Assembly (NCBI RefSeq): GCF_015207285.1
Contig: NZ_JADEXD010000004.1
Coordinates: 20,902 to 84,901, forward strand
Length of the DNA stretch: 64,000 nucleotides
From: Tychonema sp. LEGE 07203
GTDB taxonomy: Bacteria; Cyanobacteriota; Cyanobacteriia; Cyanobacteriales; Microcoleaceae
Direction: 5' to 3'
Part shown: positions 8,454-16,951 of the stretch, piece after piece
Numbering within the stretch: the first letter of the stretch is position 1
How the letters are laid out: every line of letters starts with the position of its first letter
Notes under the pieces: model-generated
Told to the model about the DNA's origin: nothing
Database searches by the model: none
What the model saw: the letters and a program-made list of their open reading frames with translations, nothing else
Made by a program: the position numbers and the translations under genes

Positions 8454-9674
8454 ATGACTAATGACATTCGACGCTTCATTCCATTTTTAGACCCCGGCGC
8501 GTCGCAATGGGCCGCTGAGGCCCGGTGGCTGAGGTGGCTGACTTTTTTGTGGCTGTTTGTAGGGCTCACAGCACTGTTTTCAGCTTCCTATCCCATCGCA
8601 AATTCAGAATTTGGAGACGGCCTTTACTATTTTAAACGACAGCTAATCGCAGTGGCGATCGGGCTAGCCGGCTTTAACTTAATGGTATACTCCCCCCTGC
8701 GTTACCTGCTCAAATCAGCTCAGTTAGGCATTTTGTTGCTGCTGGGATTGCTCTGGTTGACCTTAATTCCCGGAGTGGGAACCACCGTCAACGGGGCGAC
8801 TCGCTGGATATCTCTGGGCCCGGTGCCGATTATTCAACCTTCGGAATTGATTAAGCCGTTTTTTGTTCTTCAAAGCGCCCGGATTTTTGGCAACTGGCCC
8901 CGGTTGACAAATAAAGTTCGCCTCAGTTGGCTGTTAATTTTCGGCGCAATGCTGTTGGGAATTTTGTTGCAGCCAAATTTGAGCACCACGGCTTTATGCG
9001 GGATCACTTTGTGGTTGGTGGCTTTGGCGGCGGGCTTGCCTTACTTGCAGTTGGGCGCAACGGCCTTGGGGGGAATGCTTTTGGCGGTTTTAAGTATTAG
9101 TTTTCGGGAATATCAGCGCCGCCGGATTATGTCTTTTCTCAATCCTTGGGCAGATCCGATGCAGGATGGCTATCAGTTGATTCAAAGTCTGCTGGCTGTT
9201 GGTTCTGGCGGGATTTGGGGTGTTGGTTTTGGGATGTCGCAGCAAAAGTTATTTTATTTGCCGATTCAGTACAGCGATTTTATTTTTGCTGTGTTTGCTG
9301 AGGAGTTTGGTTTGGTGGGGGGTTTTTCGCTGTTGCTGATGTTGGCAGCCTACGCTACCGTGGCTTTGAGGGTGGCGATGAGGGCCCGGAATATTGAGAG
9401 TCAGTTGGTGGCGATTGGGGTGATGGTGGTGATGGTGGGACAGTCGATGCTAAATATTGGGGTGGCGACGGGGGTTTTGCCGACTACGGGTTTGCCACTG
9501 CCGTTTTTTAGTTACGGGGGCTCGTCGATGGTGGCGAGTTTGTTGTTGTCGGGTTTGCTGATTCGGGTGGCTAGGGAGAGTTCTGAGGCCGATGTTGTTT
9601 CTCTGGACGGGCGCAGAAAGGTGTCGGGAAAGCCGAAGTTGCGATCGACCCAGGGTACTGCACAAACCGAATAA
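8454..9674 (+). CDS. ftsW: SEDS-family peptidoglycan glycosyltransferase FtsW
   Basis: 406-aa polytopic membrane protein (about ten segments) of the shape, elongation, division and sporulation family. It polymerises lipid II at the septum together with a class B PBP. Family signatures seen: GATRWISLGPVPIIQPSEL, the cytoplasmic LNPWADPMQDGYQLIQS, then YSDFIFAVFAEEFGLVGG and PTTGLPLPFFSYGGSSM, the last favouring FtsW over RodA. The basic hydrophilic tail is short. No other division gene is adjacent. Downstream lies an inverted GAAACCGGG repeat rather than a gene. Confidence 0.9.
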   Translation: MTNDIRRFIPFLDPGASQWAAEARWLRWLTFLWLFVGLTALFSASYPIANSEFGDGLYYFKRQLIAVAIGLAGFNLMVYSPLRYLLKSAQLGILLLLGLLWLTLIPGVGTTVNGATRWISLGPVPIIQPSELIKPFFVLQSARIFGNWPRLTNKVRLSWLLIFGAMLLGILLQPNLSTTALCGITLWLVALAAGLPYLQLGATALGGMLLAVLSISFREYQRRRIMSFLNPWADPMQDGYQLIQSLLAVGSGGIWGVGFGMSQQKLFYLPIQYSDFIFAVFAEEFGLVGGFSLLLMLAAYATVALRVAMRARNIESQLVAIGVMVVMVGQSMLNIGVATGVLPTTGLPLPFFSYGGSSMVASLLLSGLLIRVARESSEADVVSLDGRRKVSGKPKLRSTQGTAQTE

Positions 9675-9707
9675 TTTGTCAAATAATTTCCGGGAAACGC
9701 GGATAAC

Positions 9708-9775
9708 TAGAAACCGGGTTTTTTCACCAAAATATTTGCTTAAAACTGCAATCTCGGTGAAAAACCCGGTTTCTG
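9708..9775. repeat. Inverted GAAACCGGGTTT repeat after ftsW
   Basis: AGAAACCGGGTTTTTTCACC and its complement GGTGAAAAACCCGGTTTCT are separated by about 27 bases, giving a stem of nearly 19 bp. It lies 34 bases after the ftsW stop, so it may terminate transcription. It belongs to a dispersed family also seen at about 33521, 37970-38060, 54944-55116 and 63150-63215. Confidence 0.65.
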
Positions 9776-9790
9776 CCTCCAAAACTATAT

Positions 9791-9904
9791 TTACTTCCGC
9801 CCGTCACCCTTATTTGGCGGTTCTTCTTGTTGTTGAGGTTTAGTGGTAATGTCAATTAATTCTTTTTTGTCTGGTTTTGGTGTTTCTTGAGTTGAATTAG
9901 CCAT
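9791..9904 (-). CDS. Possible 37-aa hydrophilic protein
   Basis: A complete ATG-to-TAA frame of 37 codons, rich in Lys, Gln, Pro and Thr (starts MANSTQETPKPDKKELID). It has an AGGAC sequence 8 bases upstream of the ATG. No family recognised; it looks unstructured. Even base composition and a plausible start make it more than noise, but it could be chance. It stands alone between ftsW (convergent) and the Crp remnant. Confidence 0.35.
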   Translation of the reverse strand: MANSTQETPKPDKKELIDITTKPQQQEEPPNKGDGRK

Positions 9905-10068
9905 TGATTTTTGTCCTAATATAGATGCACCGCTTAATTATATCTTGTCCGGCGACAAATATCTTGCTGCAGATAGCAGGAGCAAGAGCAACACAAATAA
10001 TTTTCAGGTAGTGGGATGCCAGCTTTAATATTAGACAGGGTTATGTAGAGGCAAATTCCTGTCGCTTG

Positions 10069-10504
10069 CTACACTCCTTGAGGGTGGCAGCCAAACAAAT
10101 CGGAGGTGGAGGCAAAAACATCTTTGTTAAAGATTAAATGCCGATCGCCCGATCGACTGATTAACCCTTGCTGCTGCAATTTTCCCAGCATTCGCGTTAC
10201 CGTTACTCTAGTCGTGCAAATAGCATTAGCAATATCTTGATGAATAAACATCTGATGTCGCCGTAGCTCGGTAAGCCTGCAAATTTGTCAACCACAAACC
10301 GAAGCACATCGAAGGCACTACCCAACCCAAAAGTCCTTCTTCCCCACGATAAAGCATGCTCAATTGTGCTAAACCTTGACAGACTTGCCAAAGCCCTTGC
10401 GACATCATAGGAATGGTTTCGCCCTTGGCATAAAAATGCAAGTTTCGAGTCGCTCCCGTGTTATGCTGGACTTCCGCTAAAAGTGCTTTGGATGTTGGTA
10501 GCAT
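10069..10504 (-). pseudogene. Broken Crp/Fnr-family regulator
   Basis: The 5' part (10226-10504) encodes a cyclic-nucleotide-type sensor fragment with the cyanobacterial block GEEGLLGWVVPSMCFGLWL. The 3' part, in another frame (10069-10251), encodes the winged-helix DNA reader [18 protein letters not shown]. They meet around 10226-10251, where the sensor's last strand (ATATSDV) runs directly into the HTH. Intact relatives are about 200 aa and have a dimerisation helix of roughly 60-90 residues here, so an internal deletion with frameshift has removed it. The product would not dimerise, so the locus is read as decayed. Confidence 0.75.
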
Positions 10505-11038
10505 ATCCGTTATTTCCAGCTAAAAAACAGTAGTTTGAGACCTATGGATGTAACTCTACCTCACGAAGGTAAAGGCTTGGTAATCGTCGGGTTAGCGAAA
10601 AAATAAGCTTTGGTTAATTGTTTTAACAATCTCAAGAATGCGACTTAAAAGGATGGCGATTTGTAAGCTGTTGCGGCATTTAAAGTCTATGTCAAAAAAA
10701 ATAAAACCCTTGTGGGGAGTAGGGTTTGGGTACGCGAGCCCGCCCTTAACATACAATTTTTATTTGCGCGACAGCTTACAACACGACGAATCCTACAAAT
10801 CAAAATCTAATTTTTTATATCGAGACTTTCTGCCCGCAAAAGTTGGTAAAAAAACCGACAGTTGGCAACCGTCGGGTAAAAAAATCCAACGAGGTTTTTA
10901 CCGTTCCAGGAGGCGCGCTGTCGATGATGCAGATATTTATTAACGGTGCGGCTAATATCATTAGAAAGTCAAAAATAGCCACAGACTCAATCAGCAGAAC
11001 GAGTGGGTAAGGGGTTGCTGACAAACCCTTTAAGAATT
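10505..11038. other. Gene-poor region with repeat fragments
   Basis: About 530 bases with no supportable gene. At 10709-10785 it contains a dispersed repeat: CTTGTGGGGAGTAGGGTTTGGG leads to GCCCGCCCTTAACATACAAT and then TTGCGCGACAGCTT. The first part matches 2900-2935, and the second matches the complement of 12113-12165 within the MITE-like element. Small frames at 10638-10943 and 10815-11024 overlap it and look like shadows. Confidence 0.5.
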
Positions 11039-11069
11039 AAACTTTGGGCGGATTTATCCCCCAAAGTTT
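11039..11069 (-). terminator. Hairpin downstream of the Cys-rich protein gene
   Basis: Ten-base arms AAACTTTGGG / CCCAAAGTTT with an 11-base loop, 71 bases beyond the stop of the minus-strand gene at 11140. The following T-run on the minus strand is weak, so termination is only likely. Confidence 0.4.
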
Positions 11070-11139
11070 GTCCTTAACACTCCTCGCGCTTTCAAGCCAT
11101 CGGAGTGTCAAAGGTGATAAATCCCAAGTGTAGCGATTG

Positions 11140-11469
11140 TTAAGCAGCAGCACCAACGCTGGCAATCTTGCGGTATTCCTCAGCAGCGCGGCGGCAAGCC
11201 TGAGCGCATTTCTGACAATGCTCGGAGGAGTGCTTCTCGCACTCGCTGGCACAGGCTTCGCAGATATCAATACAAGCGCGGCAGATTTGAGCAATGAAGC
11301 GCGAACCACGGCTCATAAAGCCAGCAGCAGTCCAGCAGATTTGCGAACAATCTCGGCACAAGCGGGCGCATTCCGGCATATTACCCAGGCATTGATCGGC
11401 ACAATGTTCGCATTCATAGGCGCAATGAACCGCGATATCTACGCTGGATTGAGATATTGTATGAGGCAT
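11140..11469 (-). CDS. Four-helix bundle copper-storage-type protein (Csp/DUF326)
   Basis: 109-aa Cys-rich helical protein. Cys residues recur at helix spacing (HCAYECEHCADQC, CARLCRDCSQIC, CRACIDICEACASEC, HCQKCAQAC), about 16 in all, pointing into the bundle core as in copper storage proteins Csp1 and Csp3 and DUF326 relatives. There is no signal peptide, so the cytosolic Csp3 type is favoured. Such proteins hold many Cu(I) ions and buffer copper. In a cyanobacterium this may protect or supply plastocyanin and oxidase. AAGGAG lies 9 bases before the ATG. No copper pump or regulator lies next to it. Confidence 0.85.
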   Translation of the reverse strand: MPHTISQSSVDIAVHCAYECEHCADQCLGNMPECARLCRDCSQICWTAAGFMSRGSRFIAQICRACIDICEACASECEKHSSEHCQKCAQACRRAAEEYRKIASVGAAA

Positions 11470-11603
11470 TGAAATTCTCCTTAACTGAAATAATTGAAAG
11501 CATATTGCCTTAACGACTTAACCTTAATCCGTTGCAGGTAGGCTTACATCTGACGAATGGAGTAGTAACTATTTCTTACTGATGGACTAGGGCAATTTCA
11601 TCC

Positions 11604-11894
11604 CTATTTCATTTTTATGTGATTCTGAATAAAATTTTCCATCGATATCCTGTATCTGCTACTTTTTAAAACCAGGCTGGGAGATGAATGATTAACAGCA
11701 GGCGTTTCTTGAGGTGGTTCCTTTGATGTTAATTTGTCTGCCGAAGTGACAATAAAAGCAGCAGGAACACCAAGAAACACACTCATAAATCCTAGCAATT
11801 CCCTTTTATTAGAAAGGTAATAATTATCATAAACGGAAGCAGGTGTAGTGTTTTTTTGATAACCAGAGTCTGAATAATATTTCTCTTCTGTCAC
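11604..11894 (-). CDS. Small single-pass membrane protein, unknown
   Basis: 96-aa frame with a hydrophilic N-terminus rich in Tyr and Asn, one hydrophobic segment (GFMSVFLGVPAAFIVTS, about residues 35-51) and a polar tail. The start is GTG at 11894, with AGGAG almost touching it, so the true start may differ. No family recognised. It has the length and composition of small cyanobacterial membrane proteins, but evidence for expression is only the open frame. It could be an uncharacterised accessory protein or a chance ORF. Confidence 0.4.
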   Translation of the reverse strand: MTEEKYYSDSGYQKNTTPASVYDNYYLSNKRELLGFMSVFLGVPAAFIVTSADKLTSKEPPQETPAVNHSSPSLVLKSSRYRISMENFIQNHIKMK

Positions 11895-12051
11895 TCTCCT
11901 CAGAATAAAAGCTGAAATTATTACACAAAGGCTGTTATTGTTTGGGATTCAGGTATGAGTTTTTAGCAGTTGGCGATCGGTAAATTGTCCGTCGGGCCTC
12001 ACTTTCGACATTTTAATTTAATTTTCAATTCACAAAAGTGAAACAATAGGG

Positions 12052-12243
12052 TGATATCAATTCCGGTAACACCGGAATGATGAGGAGACGGCACTGCCGT
12101 ATCAAAAGCTGTCGCGCAAATAAACATTGTATATTCAGGGCGGGGTAGCGGGACACCCCGCTCCCGGTTCGATCGTTTTTTAACAGACAATTTAAATGCT
12201 CAAAAGCCGATTAATAATTCCTCTGCTACCAGAATTGATATCA
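12052..12243. mobile_element. MITE-like element, 192 bp, with 17-bp inverted ends
   Basis: The left end TGATATCAATTCCGGTA (12052-12068) and the right end TACCAGAATTGATATCA (12227-12243) are inverted repeats with one mismatch. The interior has no gene. It holds GACGGCACTGCCGTATC (also at about 25663), a hairpin AGCGGG-ACAC-CCCGCT, and CGATCGTTTTTTAACA(G/T)ACAATTTAAATGC, which recurs at 52652-52680. It occupies most of the 379-bp gap before crtISO. The transposase family that could move it is not identified; no clear target duplication was found. Confidence 0.6.
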
Positions 12244-12273
12244 AACCACTTTTTGCAGTTAAATGCCGAACAT

Positions 12274-13818
12274 CTAAAAACCCAAATCTACTGCAATTCG
12301 GTGCGCGCAAGCAAACCCAGAAAACGCCACCGCATTTAAACCCTGTCCCGGAAATGTGCTATCGCCCACACAATACAAACCGGGCATAGAAGTTCGATTA
12401 AACGGCATTCCCAACAAACCCATTAACTTCTGGCGCGGCACCGGCCCGTAAGTTCCGTCTTCGCGCCCCAAAAAGCGGCGGTGAGAACGCGCTGTCCCGA
12501 CTTCCATATAATCCAAACCTGCATCTAAACCGGGGAAAATCTTTTCCAATCTTTCAATAATTCTCCCTGCCGCCTCTTCCTTTTTATCCTCGTATTCCTG
12601 CTGCGAAAGTCCTTCCCACTCTTTTATCCAGCTCGAAGTAAAAGCGTGAACGATGTGATATCCTGCCGGAGCCAAATCCGGATCTAGCACGGTTGGAACT
12701 GACACCAAAATAGTTCCCTCTGGTGCTTCCATTTTGTCCCAATCTTCTAACAAAATGTGGTGACAGGCAGTACCGACAGGGATTGCGCTTGCTTCCACTC
12801 CCAAATGTAAACTCAGGAAACTGGGAGCTTTTTGATAGCGCTGCTGCCATTTCTTCTCGCTAGCTGGCATTGCTTCAGCAGGCAGCAATTTATCGAAAGT
12901 ATCCCACCGCGTGGCGTTAGAAACTATCCGCTTGGCGCGGTAAACTTCGCCGGTTGCGAGTTCAACTCCAACGGCGCGGCCGTTTTCTGTGATAATTTTT
13001 TTGACTTTAGCTTTGTATTGAATTTTGCCGCCGAATTTCTCTAATCCTTCGACTAATTTTTGGGCAATTTGACCGACTCCGCCTTTGGGATAATTTATGC
13101 CGCCGTAATGTCTGTCGGAAAATACCATTCCGGCGTTAATCATCGGTGTTAAGTCTGCGGGTACTACAGACCAGTAGTAGCATTCCATGTCGATAAATTT
13201 CAGCAAAGTAGGGTCTTTTATGTAGCGCCGCGCAATGTCGCCAGTATTTTGAGGCAGATATTTTACTAATCCCAAACAGGCTAAAGGATTCTGAAAAAAG
13301 ACTCGCACCAGATATCCGGGTTCTTCTAGGGATAGCAATTCCATGCCGTTGAGGCAGTTGAAGACGTTCCAGCATTCGCCGTAAAATTTCTGGATGCCTT
13401 GGCGCTCGTGAGGGAACCTGTCAATTAATTCTTGCAAGTATTTGTCATAAGGCTGGGGAACTTCCAAGTCCAAGCTGTCGGGCAGGTGATAGTGAAGCTG
13501 TACGGGATCGGGAATTGTTTCTAGGGTGACGTTGACTGCTTGGAGGGCGCGGGTGAGGAGGTTGGTGGTGCCGCGCTGTCCGAATCCAAATATCATGGAG
13601 GCTCCGACATCAAATCTGTAGCCTTCTCGATCGAAATATCCAGCGCTACCACCGGGAATTATGTAGCTTTCGAGCACTAAAACTTTGGCTTTCTTGGCTG
13701 CTAGCTGGGTTGCGGTTACGAGTCCGCCAATGCCGGAACCGATGACTATCGCATCAAACTCTTGCTCTGTCGGGCGGGAATTGCCAGAAAATAACTGGGA
13801 TTGGGTAGGAGATGACAT
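12274..13818 (-). CDS. crtH: Carotenoid (prolycopene) isomerase
   Basis: 514-aa FAD-dependent enzyme of the CrtISO type, the usual length (about 500). It converts poly-cis-lycopene made by the plant-like CrtP/CrtQ desaturases to all-trans lycopene at the thylakoid membrane. The N-terminal dinucleotide fold is [18 protein letters not shown] (about residues 22-39), followed by a Glu in [15 protein letters not shown]. The C-terminal FAD motif is [19 protein letters not shown]. Family blocks such as [14 protein letters not shown] are intact. It is monocistronic here, with no other carotenoid gene nearby. It is also called crtISO. Confidence 0.93.
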   Translation of the reverse strand: MSSPTQSQLFSGNSRPTEQEFDAIVIGSGIGGLVTATQLAAKKAKVLVLESYIIPGGSAGYFDREGYRFDVGASMIFGFGQRGTTNLLTRALQAVNVTLETIPDPVQLHYHLPDSLDLEVPQPYDKYLQELIDRFPHERQGIQKFYGECWNVFNCLNGMELLSLEEPGYLVRVFFQNPLACLGLVKYLPQNTGDIARRYIKDPTLLKFIDMECYYWSVVPADLTPMINAGMVFSDRHYGGINYPKGGVGQIAQKLVEGLEKFGGKIQYKAKVKKIITENGRAVGVELATGEVYRAKRIVSNATRWDTFDKLLPAEAMPASEKKWQQRYQKAPSFLSLHLGVEASAIPVGTACHHILLEDWDKMEAPEGTILVSVPTVLDPDLAPAGYHIVHAFTSSWIKEWEGLSQQEYEDKKEEAAGRIIERLEKIFPGLDAGLDYMEVGTARSHRRFLGREDGTYGPVPRQKLMGLLGMPFNRTSMPGLYCVGDSTFPGQGLNAVAFSGFACAHRIAVDLGF

Positions 13819-14130
13819 TAGGTTAAAAATCTTAATATTTTTATATTATTACAGCCGATCGTCCTGTCTCAACTCTTGCCTCTGCCATTTTTCCTCTGCC
13901 TGTTGTGCGTAAGTGTCCCGTGCATCCTAGCTTCTAGCTTCATCCCTACATCTGGCGCATTCTATCTTCTTCCCGCCACAACCTGCCAATCTGCCAATCT
14001 GCCAATCTCCCCCAGCCCGTACCATTTCATAAAAAAAATTAATGCTCTGAAATAGCTGCAATTGGCAAAAAAACTGCTAGATTGCCGTAGAGCAAACATT
14101 GAATTGCGTTCATTGGGCCACAGCAACACC
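13819..14130. repeat. Intergenic stretch with CTGCCAAT tandem octamers
   Basis: 312 bases between divergent genes. Three perfect copies of CTGCCAAT lie at 13982-14007, followed by a C-rich run. An upstream TTG (14062) would extend the next protein, but the ATG at 14131 is preferred. No promoter elements are obvious. Confidence 0.4.
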
Positions 14131-16062
14131 ATGACCGAATCCAGCATCCCCACCAGAGCCGCCAGCCAAATAGACATCGGCAACGTCAACATCGGCAACT
14201 TCCAAGTCGGCAGCATCAGCGGCAACAAATACAACGACTTCAACGCCAACGGCCGCCCCGATCCTGCAGATGTGCCAATTCCCAACTGGCAAATCTACCT
14301 CGACCTCAACAACAACGGTCAATTTGACTTTAACGAACCTTCCACCCTCACCAACGCCCAAGGCAACTACAGCTTCGTCAACCTGCCGCCGGGCACTTAC
14401 CAAGTTAGGGAAGTCCAGCAGCCGAACTTTCGCCAAACTACGCCAAATCCCGCGCCCATCGCGATTACCAGCGGGACAAATGCTGGCAATATTAATTTTG
14501 GCAACAATTTCAACGCCGGGACGATCGCCGGGACAAAATTCAACGACATCAACAGCAACGGCCGCCAAGAGCCAGGGGAACAACCCCTAGCTAACTGGCA
14601 AATTTACCTCGACCTCAACCGCAACAACAGGCTGGACGGCGGCGAACCTGTTACCCTGACAAACTTTCAAGGCAATTACGCTTTTGTCAATATTCCTGCA
14701 GATACATATGTGGTGAGAGAAGTCCAGCAACCGGGTTTTCGCCAAACTACGCCTGACCCGGGCCCGATAAACGTTACTTCCAACGCCACTATTAGCAACG
14801 TCAATTTTGGCAATGTCTTTTTTGTCGGCAGCATCAGCGGTATCAAGTACAATGACCTGAATGCCAACAGCATCCGAGACGCGACGGACCCGCCTCTGGC
14901 TAACTGGCAAATTTATCTCGACCTCAACGGCAACAACAGCCTCGATCCGGGCGAACCGAATACCATCACTAACCCGCAAGGCAACTACACTTTTGGCAAT
15001 GTTTCCCCCGGCCGCTATTTGGTGAGGGAAGTTCAGCAACCGGGATGGGTTCAGACTACGCCGAATCCAGGGCCGATCGACATTACCGGCAACACTAACG
15101 CTGTCGGCCTCAATTTCGGCAACAATTTCCCCACCGGCAGCATCAGCGGCTTCAAGTTCAACGACCTCAACGCTAACGGTATCAACGAACCGACGGAACC
15201 GAGAGTTGCCAACTGGCCGATTTACCTCGACCTCAACAACAACAACGCCCGCGATCCGAACGAACCTTCGACTTTAACAAACCCCCAAGGTAATTTCTCT
15301 TTTATTAACTTGCCCCAAGGCACATATTTGGTGAGGGAAGTCCCGCAGCCGGGTTTTCGACAAACCACGCCAAATCCGACTCCGATTACCGTCGGTAACG
15401 GCACAAATGCGACTAACCTCAGCTTTGGCAACGTGTTGGTAACGGGGACGATTAGCGGTGTGAAATTTAACGATTTTAATGCCAACGGCCGCCTCGATGC
15501 CGGGGAACCGCCGATCGCCAATACCCAAATTTACATCGACCTCAACAACAACAGCAGTTTAGATCCGGGCGAAGCGAGTACCTTGAGCGACAGTCAGGGG
15601 AATTACAGTTTCCGCAACGTTCCGGTAGGTACTTACGTAATCCGGGAAGTTCAGCCTCCGGGCTTCATTCAAACGACTCCGCCTGCGGTGGTTGTTGTCT
15701 CGTCAGATGTTCGGGCTAGCAGCATCGATTTGCTGACGGGAGAGGCTGAGAGTCGATCGGCTAAATCTTTGAGTGGCGACTCGCTGACGGATGGGGGCAA
15801 ATCTGCGGGGGCGGCACCGGAGGCTTTGATGGCGGCGGATAGCTTGCTTTCGAGCGCCGGTCGTGCTATTTATCCAATTAGTGATTTTTTGGTCGATCGA
15901 CAAGCGGCGAGTTTAGGCAATCTTCCTAACTTTGGGCAACAAAATGTCGGTCGGGAGCCAAATACACAAGTGGGTGAATTTGTCAATAAAAATGAATTAG
16001 TTAATTGGGAGCTCGGAAACTCTTTCGTGTCGGCGAGTGCGAGAGATTGGTCGGTGATTTAG
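14131..16062 (+). CDS. SdrD/Cna-B repeat surface protein A
   Basis: 643 aa from the ATG at 14131. The body is five near-identical repeats of about 103 residues (about 25-540) of the SdrD B / Cna-B beta-sandwich type. Each has two Asp/Asn-rich calcium loops (such as KFNDLNANGRLDAGEPP and YLDLNNNGQFD), then GNYSFVNLPPGTYQVREVQ, and ends in QTTPNP. No N-terminal signal peptide or LPXTG anchor is present. The tail (about 550-643) has SIDLLTGEA...DSLTDGG...DSLL, shared with the paralog at 16952. The family gives extracellular calcium-stiffened rods; export would need a type I or other signal-less route, perhaps using the tail. There is no ribosome site of note; an alternative TTG start at 14062 adds 23 residues. 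Confidence 0.8.
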   Translation: MTESSIPTRAASQIDIGNVNIGNFQVGSISGNKYNDFNANGRPDPADVPIPNWQIYLDLNNNGQFDFNEPSTLTNAQGNYSFVNLPPGTYQVREVQQPNFRQTTPNPAPIAITSGTNAGNINFGNNFNAGTIAGTKFNDINSNGRQEPGEQPLANWQIYLDLNRNNRLDGGEPVTLTNFQGNYAFVNIPADTYVVREVQQPGFRQTTPDPGPINVTSNATISNVNFGNVFFVGSISGIKYNDLNANSIRDATDPPLANWQIYLDLNGNNSLDPGEPNTITNPQGNYTFGNVSPGRYLVREVQQPGWVQTTPNPGPIDITGNTNAVGLNFGNNFPTGSISGFKFNDLNANGINEPTEPRVANWPIYLDLNNNNARDPNEPSTLTNPQGNFSFINLPQGTYLVREVPQPGFRQTTPNPTPITVGNGTNATNLSFGNVLVTGTISGVKFNDFNANGRLDAGEPPIANTQIYIDLNNNSSLDPGEASTLSDSQGNYSFRNVPVGTYVIREVQPPGFIQTTPPAVVVVSSDVRASSIDLLTGEAESRSAKSLSGDSLTDGGKSAGAAPEALMAADSLLSSAGRAIYPISDFLVDRQAASLGNLPNFGQQNVGREPNTQVGEFVNKNELVNWELGNSFVSASARDWSVI

Positions 16063-16699
16063 GGAGGCAAAAAGCTCGATCGCCGGCAATCCCAAACCGC
16101 CGATCGAAATCAGCAAGAGATTAAAGGGCGATCGCGTGATACCTTATTGTTGGAAACCTCCAATACTCAAGCCTGAGTTCCGGCAACTCCGAAGCAGGCT
16201 TGTATATTGGGTGCAAGATTCAGAGGCAGTCGCATCGCAGGTGAGTGAGAAACTATCAGACAGTTCCCCCAAGGGCGACCGGCACATTTTCAGGCAAAGC
16301 AAGTCAGATCGAGTGCGGTAGTTCGATCGGTAATTGTTTGTTGTCGCTGGCAATCCCAGAGGGTGCGATCGGCTGTTCAAAGCCAACCGCGAGAAACAAT
16401 AACGATGTCGCCGGACTTGATATCAAGGGGTAGAAGTCAGTCAAGGGCTTTTTAAAGCTCGAAGCAGCAAGTATGTAGGAACACAAAATGCGTGGAAATC
16501 TTGAAGATATTGCCCTCAAATTGCCAGGATTCTTCAAAACCTGATATACTTGCCAGCGACAAAGCTTGAGGCATTGTTGGTTGTGTCAGATGGGGAACAT
16601 TACCTCAAGCACAGACGTATGTAAAATCGAGTAGCCTTTGTCAGCGACTAGCAAAAGCTACTCAGCTATGGACAAGCGGCTCCAATAGTCTGTAATTTA
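16063..16699. other. Gene-free gap between the two SdrD-like genes
   Basis: About 640 bases with only short, overlapping frames on both strands (16136-16537) and no protein family recognised. Several GCGATCGC-like sites are present. The solo IS200/IS605-like element begins near its right end. Nothing else is supported. Confidence 0.5.
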
Positions 16700-16707
16700 C
16701 CGAAAAA

Positions 16708-16923
16708 TTGGCTCAAAGCCCCGTCCTTATAGGACGGATTTCATGATAAAGTTACGTATTGTTGATACCCGAGATGTAAAAATCCGGTCTCAACTCTATA
16801 ATCCAAAAAATCTCAAATAGGTTGGGGCATCAATCTAAGGACTAGGCAATATCAGACAAGCTGTGCTTGCGTTTGCTGTTAGAATCCAGAATCCCCATAC
16901 CTTGAGGCTGGGGAGTATGTCAA
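16708..16923 (+). mobile_element. Solo IS200/IS605-like element (no transposase or TnpB)
   Basis: The left side carries GCTCAAAGCCCCGTCCTTAT then AGGACGGATTTCATG, with a CCGTCC-TTATA-GGACGG hairpin. The right side carries AGAATCCCCATACCTTGAGG then CTGGGGAGTATGTCAA, the form of the right end (and omega-RNA 3' scaffold) of cyanobacterial IS200/IS605 elements that encode TnpB. Only about 216 bases separate them and no tnpA or tnpB frame is present, so it is a MITE-like derivative. The right end stops 28 bases before the ATG of the next gene. The ends are recognised from memory of the family, not by alignment. Confidence 0.5.
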
Positions 16924-16951
16924 GTGGATTTAGGTGTGAAGGAGAGAAATC

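Noticed and set aside
10815..11024. Hydrophobic minus-strand frame
   Set aside because: It overlaps repeat fragments, lacks a start signal and resembles no family.
14131..16062. Oscillin-type gliding protein
   Set aside because: Oscillin has Gly/Asp-rich nonapeptide calcium repeats (RTX-like); these proteins have Cna-B/SdrD-B sandwiches instead.
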